This document shows, piece by piece, positions 1-29,671 of a stretch of DNA of 64,000 nucleotides. A program made the position numbers and the translations under genes. The stretch covers positions 16,293,501 through 16,357,500 of the forward strand of contig NC_135553.1 in NCBI RefSeq assembly GCF_964340395.1. The letters are read 5' to 3'. The DNA is from Glandiceps talaboti (taxonomy: Eukaryota; Hemichordata; Enteropneusta; Spengelidae). Under the pieces are notes generated by a model. It searched no databases. It saw only the letters and a program-made list of their open reading frames with translations, and was not told where the DNA came from. Position 1 is the first letter of the stretch; each line of letters begins with the position of its first letter.

Positions 1-17268
<17,268 letters not shown>

Positions 17269-18055
17269 CTTGCTTGACTCTTTGACCCCGAAAGCACTTT
17301 TTTGAAGGGGGTTCTTTTATTTTAAATATTGAATCAAGCGTGAAGTATTAAGTACAAATTAGATATATACCCTTGGTGGAGGGTCTATGCTGAGACTCAA
17401 GACTCTTTTGTATAATTACTTTTCATAATGAGGTATAGAGACGTAAATTCTATATTTTTCACACCTGAATGGTTTGTGTCCAATATCAGTGTCGTTCTAT
17501 ACATAAGAGAAACCCCTTTCTGAAATGGTTAAGTCTAAAGAGCTCAGACGAGAGGGGGCGCTGGACCGAAGTGCTTTTTAATAGGCAGGGCTGTTAATAG
17601 GTTAGAAGTTTACAAAAGCCTCGGAATTGGAACCTCCTATAGATCCTATATGAAACTTGAAAGTCACACTTTATATCGGAAGTGAAATGCCGGTGAAAGA
17701 TAGGAATCTATAATTTATAAACCCGGACAGAGTCTAATAAAATGTTAGAAAAAGGTCATATTTTTCAGACTCTCCAAACTTGACATAGGGGAGCGGGGCC
17801 GGGAGAGGAACGGGTGGAGTTGCAAGTGTAATTGAAAGATTAAGGGCTTACACCTAGTCCATTTCTTGTTTTTATTACTTCTTATTGAGGTCATTTCACA
17901 GAAAACGTAATTCTTACTGTCCATGAAATTTTGTAACTGAATTTTAGTCTTCTTTGTTCGGAGAGAGTCCCAAATATTAAATGTACTTTCTTGAGTTACC
18001 ATAGACAGTGCTTTTACATCTATAACTTTACAACATTTTGTTGCCGTATAAATAA

Positions 18056-18061
18056 ATATAT

Positions 18062-18117
<56 letters not shown>

Positions 18118-18239
18118 TTGGTAGTACTGGAACTCTTTCTTGGGTGTAACACCCAAGAAAGAGTTCCAGTACTACCAAAACTATTACGCTCTGCCACTGC
18201 GGTATAGAGCACTGTCTTAGCAGATTGATACTCACCGAG

Positions 18240-18308
<69 letters not shown>
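18056..18308. repeat. TA-array-flanked palindromic repeat, relative of the 56-kb element
   Basis: TA arrays at about 18070-18113 and 18240-18308 flank a perfect inverted repeat (arms 18112-18147 and 18149-18184, one-base spacer) and a segment containing GCTCTGCCACTGCGGTATAG and the inverted GAGTATCAATCT module seen at 56.4-56.75 kb. Confidence 0.75.
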
Positions 18309-18313
<5 letters not shown>

Positions 18314-18489
18314 ATGAATGAATGAATAGATAGATAAATAAATAAAATAATGAATGAATGAATGAATGAATGAATGAATGAATGAATGAATGAATGAATG
18401 AATTTAATGAATGAATGAATGAATGAATGAATGAATGAATGAATGAATGAATGAATGAATGAATGAATGAATGAATGAATGAATGAATG
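18309..18489. repeat. (TGAA)n microsatellite
   Basis: Nearly pure TGAA repeats with one TTTA interruption, joined to the TA array on its left and MITE family G on its right. Confidence 0.9.
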
Positions 18490-18728
18490 GTCTCCGTGCT
18501 ATTTACCCGCGCCGGGGTTATTTATTTCTTCAGATGTACAGCCATCACTGATTGGAAGAACCGTTTTCATTGTCTTTTTAAGTTGATGTCAGTTTCCACA
18601 TCCAATATTTCTCGTGACACTTCACAATTTTTGCGATATTATTTTCTTTCCTCGCATACTTAAAAAAAAGTTTAGGGTCGGCAGAGACAAACTAGGTGGG
18701 GTCGCCGGTAACCGAAACCAAACAATTA
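18488..18728. mobile_element. MITE family G, left-truncated copy
   Basis: Collinear with the right two thirds of 49291-49633 up to GTAACCGAAACCAAACAATT. Its left part is replaced by the TGAA microsatellite. Confidence 0.6.
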
Positions 18729-19139
18729 TTTTTATGCATTTGTTGTTATATATCTATGAATGGTCAGTCATGGACAATAATAACTACCATTTTCAGTACG
18801 TTCACTAACAGACCAATGGAAAAATCCACCGAACCCTGCCTTCCAGCTGAAAAAATGACTATGCCCTTACTTACGCTACAACTGCTGACTTGTCTTTCTG
18901 TCCCGTTTCCCAGCCTATTGCCGGGGGATGGAGCCCTCAACGACAAGACAAGGCTGAGTAATAACCGAGACTACTGTGTTGATGTGCTATCGTTTGCAAT
19001 GTGTTTTATAAATATAAATAAATAAACAAACAACAACTGGCAAATCAGCAAAAATACTTCGAATTTATACCAATTGCAACATGCATTGGTACCAAAGAGG
19101 AAATCACACATGCGCAGTGCATTCACAGTACCTCCCATG

Positions 19140-19290
19140 CCACTGTCCTTTCATGACCTTTGGATGGCGATTGCGGAAGTACATCGGCGTCGGCGTCAGG
19201 TTAGAGGTGTGATCCTCTAGAAGATGCTTGATTGGTGTTGACCGTCTTATATCACCCCATTGTGAAAACGTATTATCCTTCTTGACAATT
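19140..19290 (+). other. probable 5' UTR exon of the ASB-like gene
   Basis: The stretch is relatively GC-rich for this window (GGCGTCGGCGTC near 19188) and ends at GTGAGT at 19291, a good donor. The matching acceptor ends at 20114, 45 bp before the ASB-like ATG. The upstream boundary is arbitrary. Inference from splice consensus only. Confidence 0.35.
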
Positions 19291-19634
19291 GTGAGTATTG
19301 CTACGTATTATTACTGCTACCCTGTATATAGTAAGCTACACAGCTATATATAAATAGTGGAGTAGATCATGGGGTTGGCTAGTCCTGCTTGCATACGGAG
19401 GAATTCGGGACTCGATTCTGACAATTGTCCCAGAGTCAAGTCAGTAATACAGACTCGTGCACCGTCATGTAAGCAGGACTGTGGGTTGGCAGGTTTGATA
19501 TTGCTGACCCTAAAATAGGTCTCACTGTACAACAGTAATTTAATAATATATCAATAAATCTTATTCAGTGACACTCTGCACATAGCTAGGACAAATATAT
19601 GAGCACTCATGACACACACAATCATGACATAGGC

Positions 19635-19685
19635 ATACCTACCTACCTACCTACCAACATACATGTACATACATACATACATACA

Positions 19686-19719
<34 letters not shown>

Positions 19720-19720
19720 C
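19635..19720. repeat. (ACCT)/(ACAT) microsatellite
   Basis: Short tetranucleotide arrays within the inferred 5' UTR intron of the ASB-like gene. Confidence 0.75.
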
Positions 19721-20159
19721 ATAGACAGACAGAAACTCCAGTCAGGCTTAATTCTGATTACTACATTCAATGTGCATATAGTTTTGGGTGATAAAGTAGC
19801 ACCTCGATAATAGTCAACAATGAAATATTGTAGAGAAACCCTACTGCGCTCGACATGTTTTCAGCCATTTTGTGGGTTTTCCTGTATGGGTTTATGGACA
19901 GTCTCTATTGATGACATCACAAATACCCCAATCTCTGTGTTGACATATACAAAGATTGTTCATCATATTGTATTAATAGACTGATGTTAATGCTCTTTTT
20001 TGACAACACCTACATCAACATTCAAGTTTCAGTTTTTATTTTCATTTATTGATATTTCTAGAATGTTGATTTTTTCTGTTTGTTTCAAATTTAAATTCTC
20101 ATCTGCTCTTGCAGCGTTAGAGAGCTCCTTGCTGGTCAAACCCCAGAGACCCATCAGTG

Positions 20160-21581
20160 ATGGCGGATGAGAGTAATTCTAGTATCGATGATGATATCAC
20201 AGACGAAGATGAAAGTGACTACGAGATAGATCGAGGGAGAGATATAGTTCCAAAAGAATTGGAACCATTCTTAGATCAGATATCCTTCTTCTATCGAAAT
20301 TGGGATATGCTGACTGATGATTATCACAAGGATTTAAAGAAAATTTATTACAAAGTACTTGAAGATGATGATAGTGAAAGATTGGAACTGATAATTAAGG
20401 AAGGTTTTGGTGCAGATTTTAGTTTTCGGCCCCGCGAGTATCTTGGTTTTGCCAGACATTCTAGCACTATTACAACTCTACGACAGTTTGGTGTCGGTCA
20501 GTACGACTTGTCAGCATTACATATTGCTATTGCTCTGTTTTCACCCGATCGTTCAACAAATCGTTGCTTGGAATTACTTCTCCGCTATAAAGCAGAGATT
20601 GAAGTTGACTCAGCGATGCCCGATAGAATGGATCCATTGTATATGACATACAAGACTGGTAATATAGAGGGAATGACGTTACTGTTTCAGTACGGTGCAA
20701 CAGCATGTGACGAGATCTTCATGGACGTCATTCATAAACCTCCAGATGAAAACCGTCTGGAGTTGTTGAAACTGCTTTTTCAGAACTCGGATGCTACATG
20801 TATCAACAAGCCTTTTTATCGCTCCAACTGCATCATGTATTTGGCAGCACTGGATCGATTTGAGAAAATCGGATATTTAGAATTGTTGATATCTCTCGGT
20901 GCTGACGTGAATGCCACCAATGCTGTCGGCTACACACCAATTTTTGCCGCCGCAAATATGGGAAATTTGTCAGGATTTGAGTTTCTAAGGAAACATGGTT
21001 GTCATGTCAATATAGAAACAAGAGATCGATGCAATCCATTGCATTTAGCATACCGCAATGCCATGACTAAGTGTGTACCAACACTTATAGAAATCGTTGA
21101 TGACATCAATAAGATAGATGCCGCCAATCACACACCGTTAGATTATGCAATGATTTGTGGCCCAGTTTATAACGAAATGGAAACAAGTGGCATGTTCTTT
21201 CAGAAATTGAAATCAGACAAATATATCAAATTAATGCTAAATAATGGGGCTGTATTGAATAAATTTGATGAGTCCGATCTGAAAGCATTTTTGAAGCGGT
21301 CCCCAAATAATATGCCACTTTTGTGCCTTCTCTTCAATTCATTTCCAAATTGGAGATTCTTAGGCTTCAGAGAGTATCCAGAAGCTCTGGTTAATTGGCA
21401 CCCTGATGTACATCAACAGGTTTTAGATGTAGGAGACATGCCCCGATCTCTGAAGCATCATTGTCGTCACTGTTTGAGAGTGGCCATGGGACGACAGTAC
21501 CAAAATGTAGTGAAATCAGCAAATCTACCACAGAGAATTGAAGAGTATTTGCTCTTTGATGACCCCACAAATCTGACTTAG
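20160..21581 (+). CDS. ankyrin-repeat and SOCS-box protein (ASB-like), intronless coding region, 473 aa
   Basis: This is probably a substrate-receptor subunit of a Cullin5-Elongin B/C ubiquitin ligase. The start is the ATG at 20160, preceded by GTG. The N-terminus is acidic (about residues 1-30, many D/E). Degenerate ankyrin repeats run from about 115 to 335; the clearest pieces are LISLGADVNATNAVGYTP (about 244-260) and NPLHLAYRNA (about 292-301). The C-terminal SOCS box (about 427-467) has the Elongin-binding pattern SLKHHCRHCL (S-L-x3-C-x3-L) and a Cul5-box-like LPQR followed by YLLF. The usual fourth-position proline of the Cul5 box is an arginine here. An acceptor-like TTGCAG ends at 20114, so a spliced 5' UTR is likely. 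AATAAA lies 24 bp after the stop. I do not assign it to a numbered ASB member; the target is unknown. Confidence 0.87.
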   Translation: MADESNSSIDDDITDEDESDYEIDRGRDIVPKELEPFLDQISFFYRNWDMLTDDYHKDLKKIYYKVLEDDDSERLELIIKEGFGADFSFRPREYLGFARHSSTITTLRQFGVGQYDLSALHIAIALFSPDRSTNRCLELLLRYKAEIEVDSAMPDRMDPLYMTYKTGNIEGMTLLFQYGATACDEIFMDVIHKPPDENRLELLKLLFQNSDATCINKPFYRSNCIMYLAALDRFEKIGYLELLISLGADVNATNAVGYTPIFAAANMGNLSGFEFLRKHGCHVNIETRDRCNPLHLAYRNAMTKCVPTLIEIVDDINKIDAANHTPLDYAMICGPVYNEMETSGMFFQKLKSDKYIKLMLNNGAVLNKFDESDLKAFLKRSPNNMPLLCLLFNSFPNWRFLGFREYPEALVNWHPDVHQQVLDVGDMPRSLKHHCRHCLRVAMGRQYQNVVKSANLPQRIEEYLLFDDPTNLT

Positions 21582-21604
21582 AATATAAGAAGGCTGGAGG
21601 GGTT

Positions 21605-21610
21605 AATAAA
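21605..21610 (+). terminator. polyadenylation signal AATAAA of the ASB-like gene
   Basis: A canonical AATAAA hexamer lies 24 bp after the stop codon. This implies a very short 3' UTR if it is used. Confidence 0.5.
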
Positions 21611-21693
21611 GATGTGTTAAGTTATGATAGAGCAAACCCACTGTTTTGATATTACTGCAACTGGTCATGTGTCATCCATCATAGAACAGTTAC

Positions 21694-22172
21694 TGTGTGT
21701 AGTTGGTTGACAGTACAATTTTGCTAAAACTTTGATGTGCTCGTTGACTTCAGAGGAACTCAGTAAAGATGTTCCTACTTTTCAATGTTCTCAAATGCAA
21801 TGAAATCACATGATTAGTTAAAATGATGCGCTTTAACAATGGGATATTATTAAAAGATATGTATGTCTACAGATATGTATTAGAAACTGATATTACAGCC
21901 ACATAACCATACCATCAATAGTCAGGAATGCCATAGGGTTCTAAGACTGACAGGTTCCCCCCCCCCCCCCGACACAAATTTCATAATTATTGTAATTTTA
22001 TGAATATGTAAAAATTACCATCTTCTAAAGTAGCATACAAATAATGGCACGAAGTTGAGACAGCTGTGTGTAGTTGTTTGACAGTACAATTTTGCTAAAA
22101 CTTTGATGTGCTTGTTGACTTCAGAGGAACTCAGTAAAGATGTTCCTACTTTTCAATGTTTTAGTGTGTTTT
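21694..22172. repeat. direct duplication of ~100 bp (21694-21795 and 22068-22167)
   Basis: The segment with TTGCTAAAACTTTGATGTGC is repeated 374 bp downstream almost unchanged. It lies just past the ASB-like polyadenylation signal. Confidence 0.75.
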
Positions 22173-22286
22173 TCAATTATGTTACAGTTCTCTCATTTGT
22201 GAAGGAAGTCTTATTATCAAATATCAGCATATTTTTCAGATAGCAAGTTATGAAAATAACCTACATTTTGGGTAGCAAATACGTCA

Positions 22287-22610
22287 CTGGTAATCCAGCC
22301 TTCAGTTTACTCAGATAGATGCAAACTATATCTATTGTTCTTCAATGTCGTAAATTACACAAGTGGGTGATCACAGTCCCTCTGTTGTGCATTCTAATCA
22401 CCCTGTGATAAACATATTGTAAACATTGGAAGTCCCAAAACAACACTTCAAGTTCATGGAACTCTAAATAAACTAGTTTTCAGAGACACCTCCCTACTGA
22501 GACTATAATTAAACCACGTCCATTCAATAGGTTATCACTGTTGTATCAACATGTTGCAACAATAGTTTTAGTTTGTGTCTATCTTAGAAAACCAAAGGCT
22601 TAACTACCAG
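22287..22610. mobile_element. MITE family A, copy 2
   Basis: 324 bp, collinear with the element at 7449-7790 and with the same CTGGTA/TACCAG ends. Lies 3' of the ASB-like gene. Confidence 0.75.
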
Positions 22611-23013
22611 GGCAATAACACAAAGCATAAATGATAATGTAAATATTGTATACTTTACTTGCCTTTACACGATGTGAGAAGAGCCTCTGGCTCAACAATT
22701 TAATAAGCAGAAATAAATGAAACCAATTTTGTGTGAACGTGTACATCAATCTTATTCCTCAGCCTGCAACCATGCTTGCCTTGTGCAGAGAAACAACTTA
22801 TCGGCCCATCCAACAAATAACATATCACCTTATATGATCGTCTTTACACCAAATAGCACTTCGACCAATAGTGCTATGTTGTAAAATAGTGTGATGGGCA
22901 TTTGAGAGTTTAACGTTCTGGTTCTTATACACAAAAATAAAGAAATTATGATATCTGCAAAGACACTCAGTCTGACTGTCCTCTCATAACTCTTCTACAA
23001 CTTCCACAATGTA

Positions 23014-23368
23014 GTTACAACTTCACACATCAGACCGTGGACAAACGGAACCTGTAAACAACTGAACTGGATTAATACCACTTGGCACAACAGGTTGGAA
23101 ATACAGAAACTGGTACGACATTTCATCATTTAAAAAAGAAAAGTTGTATGGCCACTTTATGTAATATTTCACATTCAAAAACAAATTTCCAGTTCCCCTG
23201 GCATTTCATGTACACATAAAACTGTTCTTATCAAACCATGGTGGGTAATACAAGTCTCTGTACTTCCAACCTGCTGTGCCAAGTGTTATTAATCCAATTA
23301 ATTTGTTTAAGTTTTTCCCTATTTGTAACAGGTTCCATTTGTCCACTGTCTGATGTCGGCAGTTGTAC
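23014..23368. mobile_element. MITE family B, copy 1 (long terminal inverted repeats)
   Basis: The outer ~100 bp at each end are near-perfect inverted copies (CAGACCGTGGACAAACGGAA at left; its inverse near 23330-23353 at right), so most of the element folds back on itself. Shared with 29876-30235; an end fragment is at about 1187-1225. Confidence 0.75.
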
Positions 23369-25861
23369 ATTAGTGTTCATACATAGCTGCATCTAGCCTG
23401 AAAGATCCAGGTGTACCTTCCACTTATATAATGCGCTCTCTCACATGGGTAGCAAGTGGTTACATAAGTGGACCAATGGCTGTACCTTTCACACTAAAGC
23501 TGCATCTACTGACCAAAAAAAGGCTGTGTGAATCAAACTACATACCACTGTGAAAGAATGCACATTTTTTATTCTTTGATTATATATGGCATTATCAAAA
23601 ACATGTCATAATAATGAAACCATGTTAAACTTTGTAAATTTGGTTTTGTCGTTTGATAATACACAATACACCACATTCCGGTTACTGAAGTTTCGATCAT
23701 TTCTCTGCTAAGCACCACAAGAGGGCGCACTAGATTTGGCAAAGCATAAACACCCACTTTATAAAGTACATGTAATGCATATTTTGATATTCTCCCATCT
23801 GGCAAATATACTGTTGTCTTAAATGCTCCAAAGTTCGATAAAGAAAGAGTTTAGTCCTGTCAGCCGTCAGATTGTTAAATCAATGCTAAGGTGTATTTGT
23901 TTAGTTTGCCATTGTTCTTACTCGCCCTTTTCAGGGATTTTATGCATATTGTTTTTATTTATTCTGTTGTGAGCTGTACACTATGTATCCTTTGAGGACT
24001 AATGAATGAATAATAATAATAATAATACCTGAGGGCTAAAATTTTCTCCTGGCTACTGGTTGCATGAAGCTTGAAATGAAATGTAAGTGTAAGAAATCTG
24101 AATGTTCTGAAAAGAGCATTACAATAGTGATTAGGCATGTTTTGATCACTGGTAGTCACTATTATTATTAGTAGTAGTATTTTGAGAACATAGAGAATGA
24201 GTGGTAACTAAGTGTCTGTTGTCTTTACACTACAATACTCTACTCAAATTAAATCTGGCCTTCACTTCCTGTCAAAAAAATGACTTGCGAACAGCACTCC
24301 TAGTGGCCAAAACAAGAAATCTTTTATCTTTCCTATAACCGGAATATAGCGTATTGAGTGGTTGGTGTACTTACAAACATACAGGAATCTATACTCTGTT
24401 TTACACCATGTGCCAATGCCAACCACATAGTAGTAGTTTTAATAAAATTGGTTACGACATCAACATAATAACAATATATATGTTATTGGCAAAACTATAA
24501 AATGTCACTATTTCGTAGACATTTTAGAAATTGCATCTACTTGGCATGATTAGTATTAATTACATTTCTTCACCTATTCCAACAATATTTACTGATAACA
24601 GCGTTTCCTAGGATACAAGTACTTGTCTCTATTTTACATTACTAATGCGGTAAACACTCATGAGTGATGGTGTCCATTTCAAAACTAAAATAAATAATTA
24701 AAAGAAAGAGAAAAGTGTAAACATTGTTACTTTTGTGAGAAGAAACTAACAGAAACAGCAGGCAGCATTTAGTTCTATTTTAATGGTAAAATCTATCAAG
24801 CATAGAAGAAACATAATCATGGGCCAACAGTATTGACTGACTCACAGAAGAATTGATTATCAACCTGCAATATAGTCTAACATGTGGGCTTGGTTTCTAC
24901 GACCTCTCTCTCGGCCATATAGTGAATATGACTTTCTCTAGCATGACATTCCATTCTTATCACCACCGAACGAGCAACAGAAGTTTAATGCTATTTGGAG
25001 CATTGATATAAACATAATGATATTATCACGTCTCGTGTGACTTACTTTAAGACTGGAGTTTGAGTTTGTAGTCAACTAAACGAAGTAACCAATTACAACT
25101 GCCTGTCAGTGTGTGATGGATTATTACTGACACATGCTTTTCACCGTTTCCCCAGCAGGAGATTTAACTAGATTTTTGGTACAATTTGTCCATTTCACTA
25201 TATGTGGAGAGAGAGATAATAGAAAACAACCACATGTATAGTTTCTAGACTATCTAAACCCATGCAGCAGGACAGGCAGCACCCCATTTTGTCAGTGAAA
25301 AATCATAAGTTTGGAGCCATGTCCATATTCCATTTACTTCCTGTTGGGTGCAGTACTCAGTACAGACTAGTAACGAAAGAATAGATGTTGCAACACCTGT
25401 CAATGGTACTGGTAAGAGGTGCAGCTTTGAGCTCAGCAACTGATAACATTTCTGATCACTTCACTATCAGTACAAATGGACAGTATGGAGCACTTCCTGT
25501 TCTGCTATTAAAGTCATGCAACAAGAAAACACAAAAGCATAAGTTATCTTTCCCTCAATTGAATCACATCTTCTTGAGATGACAGTGAGAGATTACTGTG
25601 TTCCATTTGTCAAAACTACTACAGCTACTGGGATATAAAAATTACATTACACATATTACAGAAATCAGACCTGGCTTCCCAAAATGCACTGTCTCGATTT
25701 CCACACCAAGACTTGGAGGTGCCTAGAATAGCAACTAGCTTCTTCTAACAACTTGCAATTTCTAGGCTGTGGTGCTCTCACCTGCCATCATATAAATAAA
25801 TTCCTAAACTTATAAACAATACATGACTGCAAATAGACAAACAGTTAAATACCACTACAAG

Positions 25862-25867
25862 TTTATT
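25862..25867 (-). terminator. candidate ADSL polyadenylation signal
   Basis: TTTATT on the plus strand reads AATAAA on the ADSL strand, about 540 bp past the stop codon. Chosen by position only; other weak signals could be used. Confidence 0.3.
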
Positions 25868-26408
25868 TGCATACTAGTTGTGTGGTGACACCATCTTACA
25901 TAGTGAAATTTAAAATTTTGAATTCGAGTTTTGCACAACTTTTTACATTACACATATCAGTATTTGTAATATGAGTACACATGTTGATACCGTATATCGT
26001 CAGTATTATTACACCACCTTTTTATATATGAAAATTATGGCAATTTCCAAAAAATATACTTGTGCACAGAAAGATGTAAAATTGCAGGAAAAGAAGTAAT
26101 CTTGGCCATATAGGCAACTATCTTGTTTCTTATGCTAAAAGCTATGACAGACTACTATGCATTACATGTACTTGACAGAGACAAGTGCATCTCTATTTTC
26201 TGTATCTCCACCGAAGCCCACATCAATCCCCTCCCAGACGACATCATCCCCATATCTTAAATTGCCAAGCCTCAAAAGAAATCTATATAACCAGGAGGAA
26301 CACTGCTGAACATCTTATTGAGGAGGACAATATAACAAATGTCTCCCATTTATGATTCATTCAAAGCATTTTGTTTCCACTCCTCACACTGCATCGAACG
26401 ATGCTCCA

Positions 26409-29400
26409 CTATAAATGAAGTTCTGCAATTTCATCTAACCAATGGGCAAATGGCTTCAATGCTGGTTTCACTTCCTCTTCTAAGAAACGTGTGACCTGAA
26501 ATTCGAAATATACGAGTGAGTGACTTCGTAACTTTCAGCCAACAATTCAATCACGCACGCACGCACGTACGCACACACACACACACACATACACACACAC
26601 ACACACAGACACACACACACTTAATATTACATATATACCATGTGTATGAAAATTTCAGGCCTCTATGTTGTTGGCTCCAGAAAATATGTAGTTTTGTTGA
26701 CATCAAAACAATTGTACTTTCCTACATATTTTATGAGACGTTGTTGACACTGCTGGTGAAACCATGATTTATATGCCATGGTTGTTGACTATGAACAGGA
26801 ATACAATGTTTTGCTCTTCAATATGGAGCTTTGACAATTACAAAATAAAACAATAATGTCTGATGTATGGTTTCTACAGGTATTGTGACACTATCTACTA
26901 TCACCGTGGCTTGACTTGGAATTCTTATCTAAGCAGAAAGGTTCTCAGAAATTGCAAAGATGACCTGTGCTGCCTGTTTCCTTATTCAGACAGAATACCA
27001 AGCCAAGGAAGGATACATCTACAGAGTTGGTGGACTGTTACCTGATCAGATGATTTGCCAGTAAAGGTAGTTGGATCTAGGAGTTTATCCAACTGGTGTT
27101 TCACAGGCGAGAAGAATGGTGATTTTCTTATTCTCTCCACAAGATCGTTCTCACCACCCTCCTTTACTTTGGCACCGGCTAGTTGTGATAAAACACGGAT
27201 TTGTTCATGACATTCCTACAGAAATACACACATACTATTAGTTAAATAACTGTGCATTCATCAGATTTATTCCAAAGATTACAGACACTGTACTTGCTAA
27301 GTTACACGGTCAATTCTAACTGTGGTTTGGGCCAACGTTTACAAATATATGTCAATGAGGAATAAATAGTTGAGATTAAGAACATAATGCACTTTCATTC
27401 GACGACTGTCCCAAAACATGTTTTTACTAATTCGTAAGTCTTGTGGTATGACCCCTGACCTCTTACTAACACCAAACAACAATCTCCCTGTTTTACACAT
27501 TGGTAAAGAAAGAATGATTTAGAATTTGTACACAAAATGTAGAACAAGAAAGATTATACAAACCTGTCTATTACCACCAGCTTTTACCATTGCCATGATA
27601 ATATTTTCTGTTGCCATGAAGGGTAATTCTTGACGAATATGTTTCTCTATCACCTGGAAGATTTAAAGTCCAAACAGGTTCATAAAAATCACATCAGAGA
27701 TATATAATTTATTTTCTCTTTTCCAGCTCTAATATGTCAAATTTCAAAAAATAAAATTACCCATACTCCAAGTTCATTTTGTCAATATATGGAAATTGAC
27801 GTAGTTACAGCACTGCTCAAATAAGGAATATGACATGCATCGAGTACACTTTGTCTAAATATGGAAAGTGACTTGGTTACAGCACTGCTCAAATATGGAA
27901 TAAGACATAACCCAAGTACATTTTGTCCAAACGTGGAAAGTGACTTGGTTACAGCACTTCTCAAATATGGAATAAGAATAAGACTTCCTGAGTACACTTT
28001 GTCCAAGGGACAAACAGTTTTTTTATGATGATAATGATGTCACATGGGGTATAAAAGTACCATTTCACCCCAAATACATTTAGATCTGGGTTAATACAAA
28101 GTGGTGATTCTACTAATTTTTTAGGGACTGTCATCAACAACTTTTGCACCATTATTGGGTTAAATAAATAGTTCACATGTTGAATAAGGACTCTTCTCTA
28201 CACTACACTACAGAAGTATGGAAAACCTACATCACAGAGGATCGTAATACTTATAACCTTGCTTTTGTTATTTCTATTGGATAACTAACTAAACTGATGA
28301 TGTCATCTTTACACTCACCTTTGGATAGACTACTAAACCTTCAGAGACATTTTGTAAAGTGTTGAGAAGTATATCAGCTGTGAGGAAAGCCTCTGGTAGG
28401 GAGATACGTCTGTGAAATACAAATTTTGTAAAGTATTAAAGGAGTATATATCAGCTGTGAGGAAAGCCTCTGGTAGGGAGATACGTCTGTGAAATACAAG
28501 TAAAAGGTTGTCTTATGTTGGCAAGGCATAGTACATATTGATTCACAAATATGAGGGCAGACTATGTTCGGGTACCAAATAATAAATTTCATGACAGTAC
28601 AAAAAGGGATGGAAATCTTATATGAGAATGATGATGATTGTGGTGGCGAGTGTAGTGATGGTGATCACGATGATGATGATGGTGGGGGTGGTGATGGTGG
28701 TGGTAGTGGTGGTGGTGGTGGTGGTGGTGTTAAGTGTGGTGGTGATGATGGTGGTGGTGTTGGTGTTGGTGTTGGTGGTGGTGGTGGTAGCGGTGGTGGT
28801 GGAGGTGGTGGTAGCGGTGGTGGTGGTAATGGTGGTAAGGATAATAATGGTGATGATAATGACATGTTAGACATGACTCACCGATTGGCACTATCATCCA
28901 ATGTTCTTTCGAACCATTGGACCGACATTGTATGTAGTGGATCCTGAATCAAACACATTAGATGACGAGCCAATGAACAACACCTCTCACATCGCATTGG
29001 GTTACGTTTGTATGGCATTGCACTGGAACCTGCATATCAAATCAAAACTAAATGAACATCTCACATTGCATTGGGTTATGTTTGTATGGCACTGAACTGG
29101 AACATGCATATCAAATCAAAACTAAGTGAACATCTAACATCACATTGGTTTAAAATTTGTGCAGCATTGCACTGGAACCTACATTGAGATAATTTTGCAT
29201 GCAATTATGTGGTTTGAAGTATGATATGCACTTGCAGTGTATGAAAAGGTTATTCAGAAAGTACAAGTGGGCTTTGAACTCTTGTTATTTAGCTCAGGGA
29301 GAAGACTGGAAAGTTATGGAAACATCATCGAGATAGTCATGGAAATATGACAAAAGAATGAAATACACATACCAATTTGGTCCTTCTCAAATGGTTCTTC

Positions 29401-29633
29401 TACTTCCTTGAGGTTAGCCAGTAAACGGATATCAGTACATAGTTTATGTACAGTGCCACCTAGACTAGCTAGGGCTGCAAGGACATCAAAGTCAACCTTT
29501 CTACTGTATGTTTGACCTGTCACTAGATACGCTCTGAAACATGCAATGAAGAAAATTATGTCAGAACAATGTTTTTGGAGTCTGTTGCTGTAGAAGTTCT
29601 TTTGACTGATTGATTGCTTGATTGCTTGATTGC

Positions 29634-29671
<38 letters not shown>

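Larger units (their letters stand above)
17269..19139. other. VPS35L upstream intergenic region
   Basis: Head-to-head spacer between VPS35L and the ASB-like gene. It holds the palindromic TA element, the TGAA array and a family G MITE. I see no TATA box or coding region that I can defend. Confidence 0.6.
21611..26408. other. intergenic region between ASB-like gene and ADSL
   Basis: Contains the ~100-bp duplication, MITEs A and B, a short AAT array near 24010 and the inferred ADSL 3' UTR (about 25.86-26.41 kb). No convincing coding exon on either strand. Confidence 0.6.

Noticed and set aside
28564-28947. Gly-rich 127-codon frame
   Set aside because: GGT/GAT microsatellite within ADSL intron 6; overlaps exon 6 antisense.
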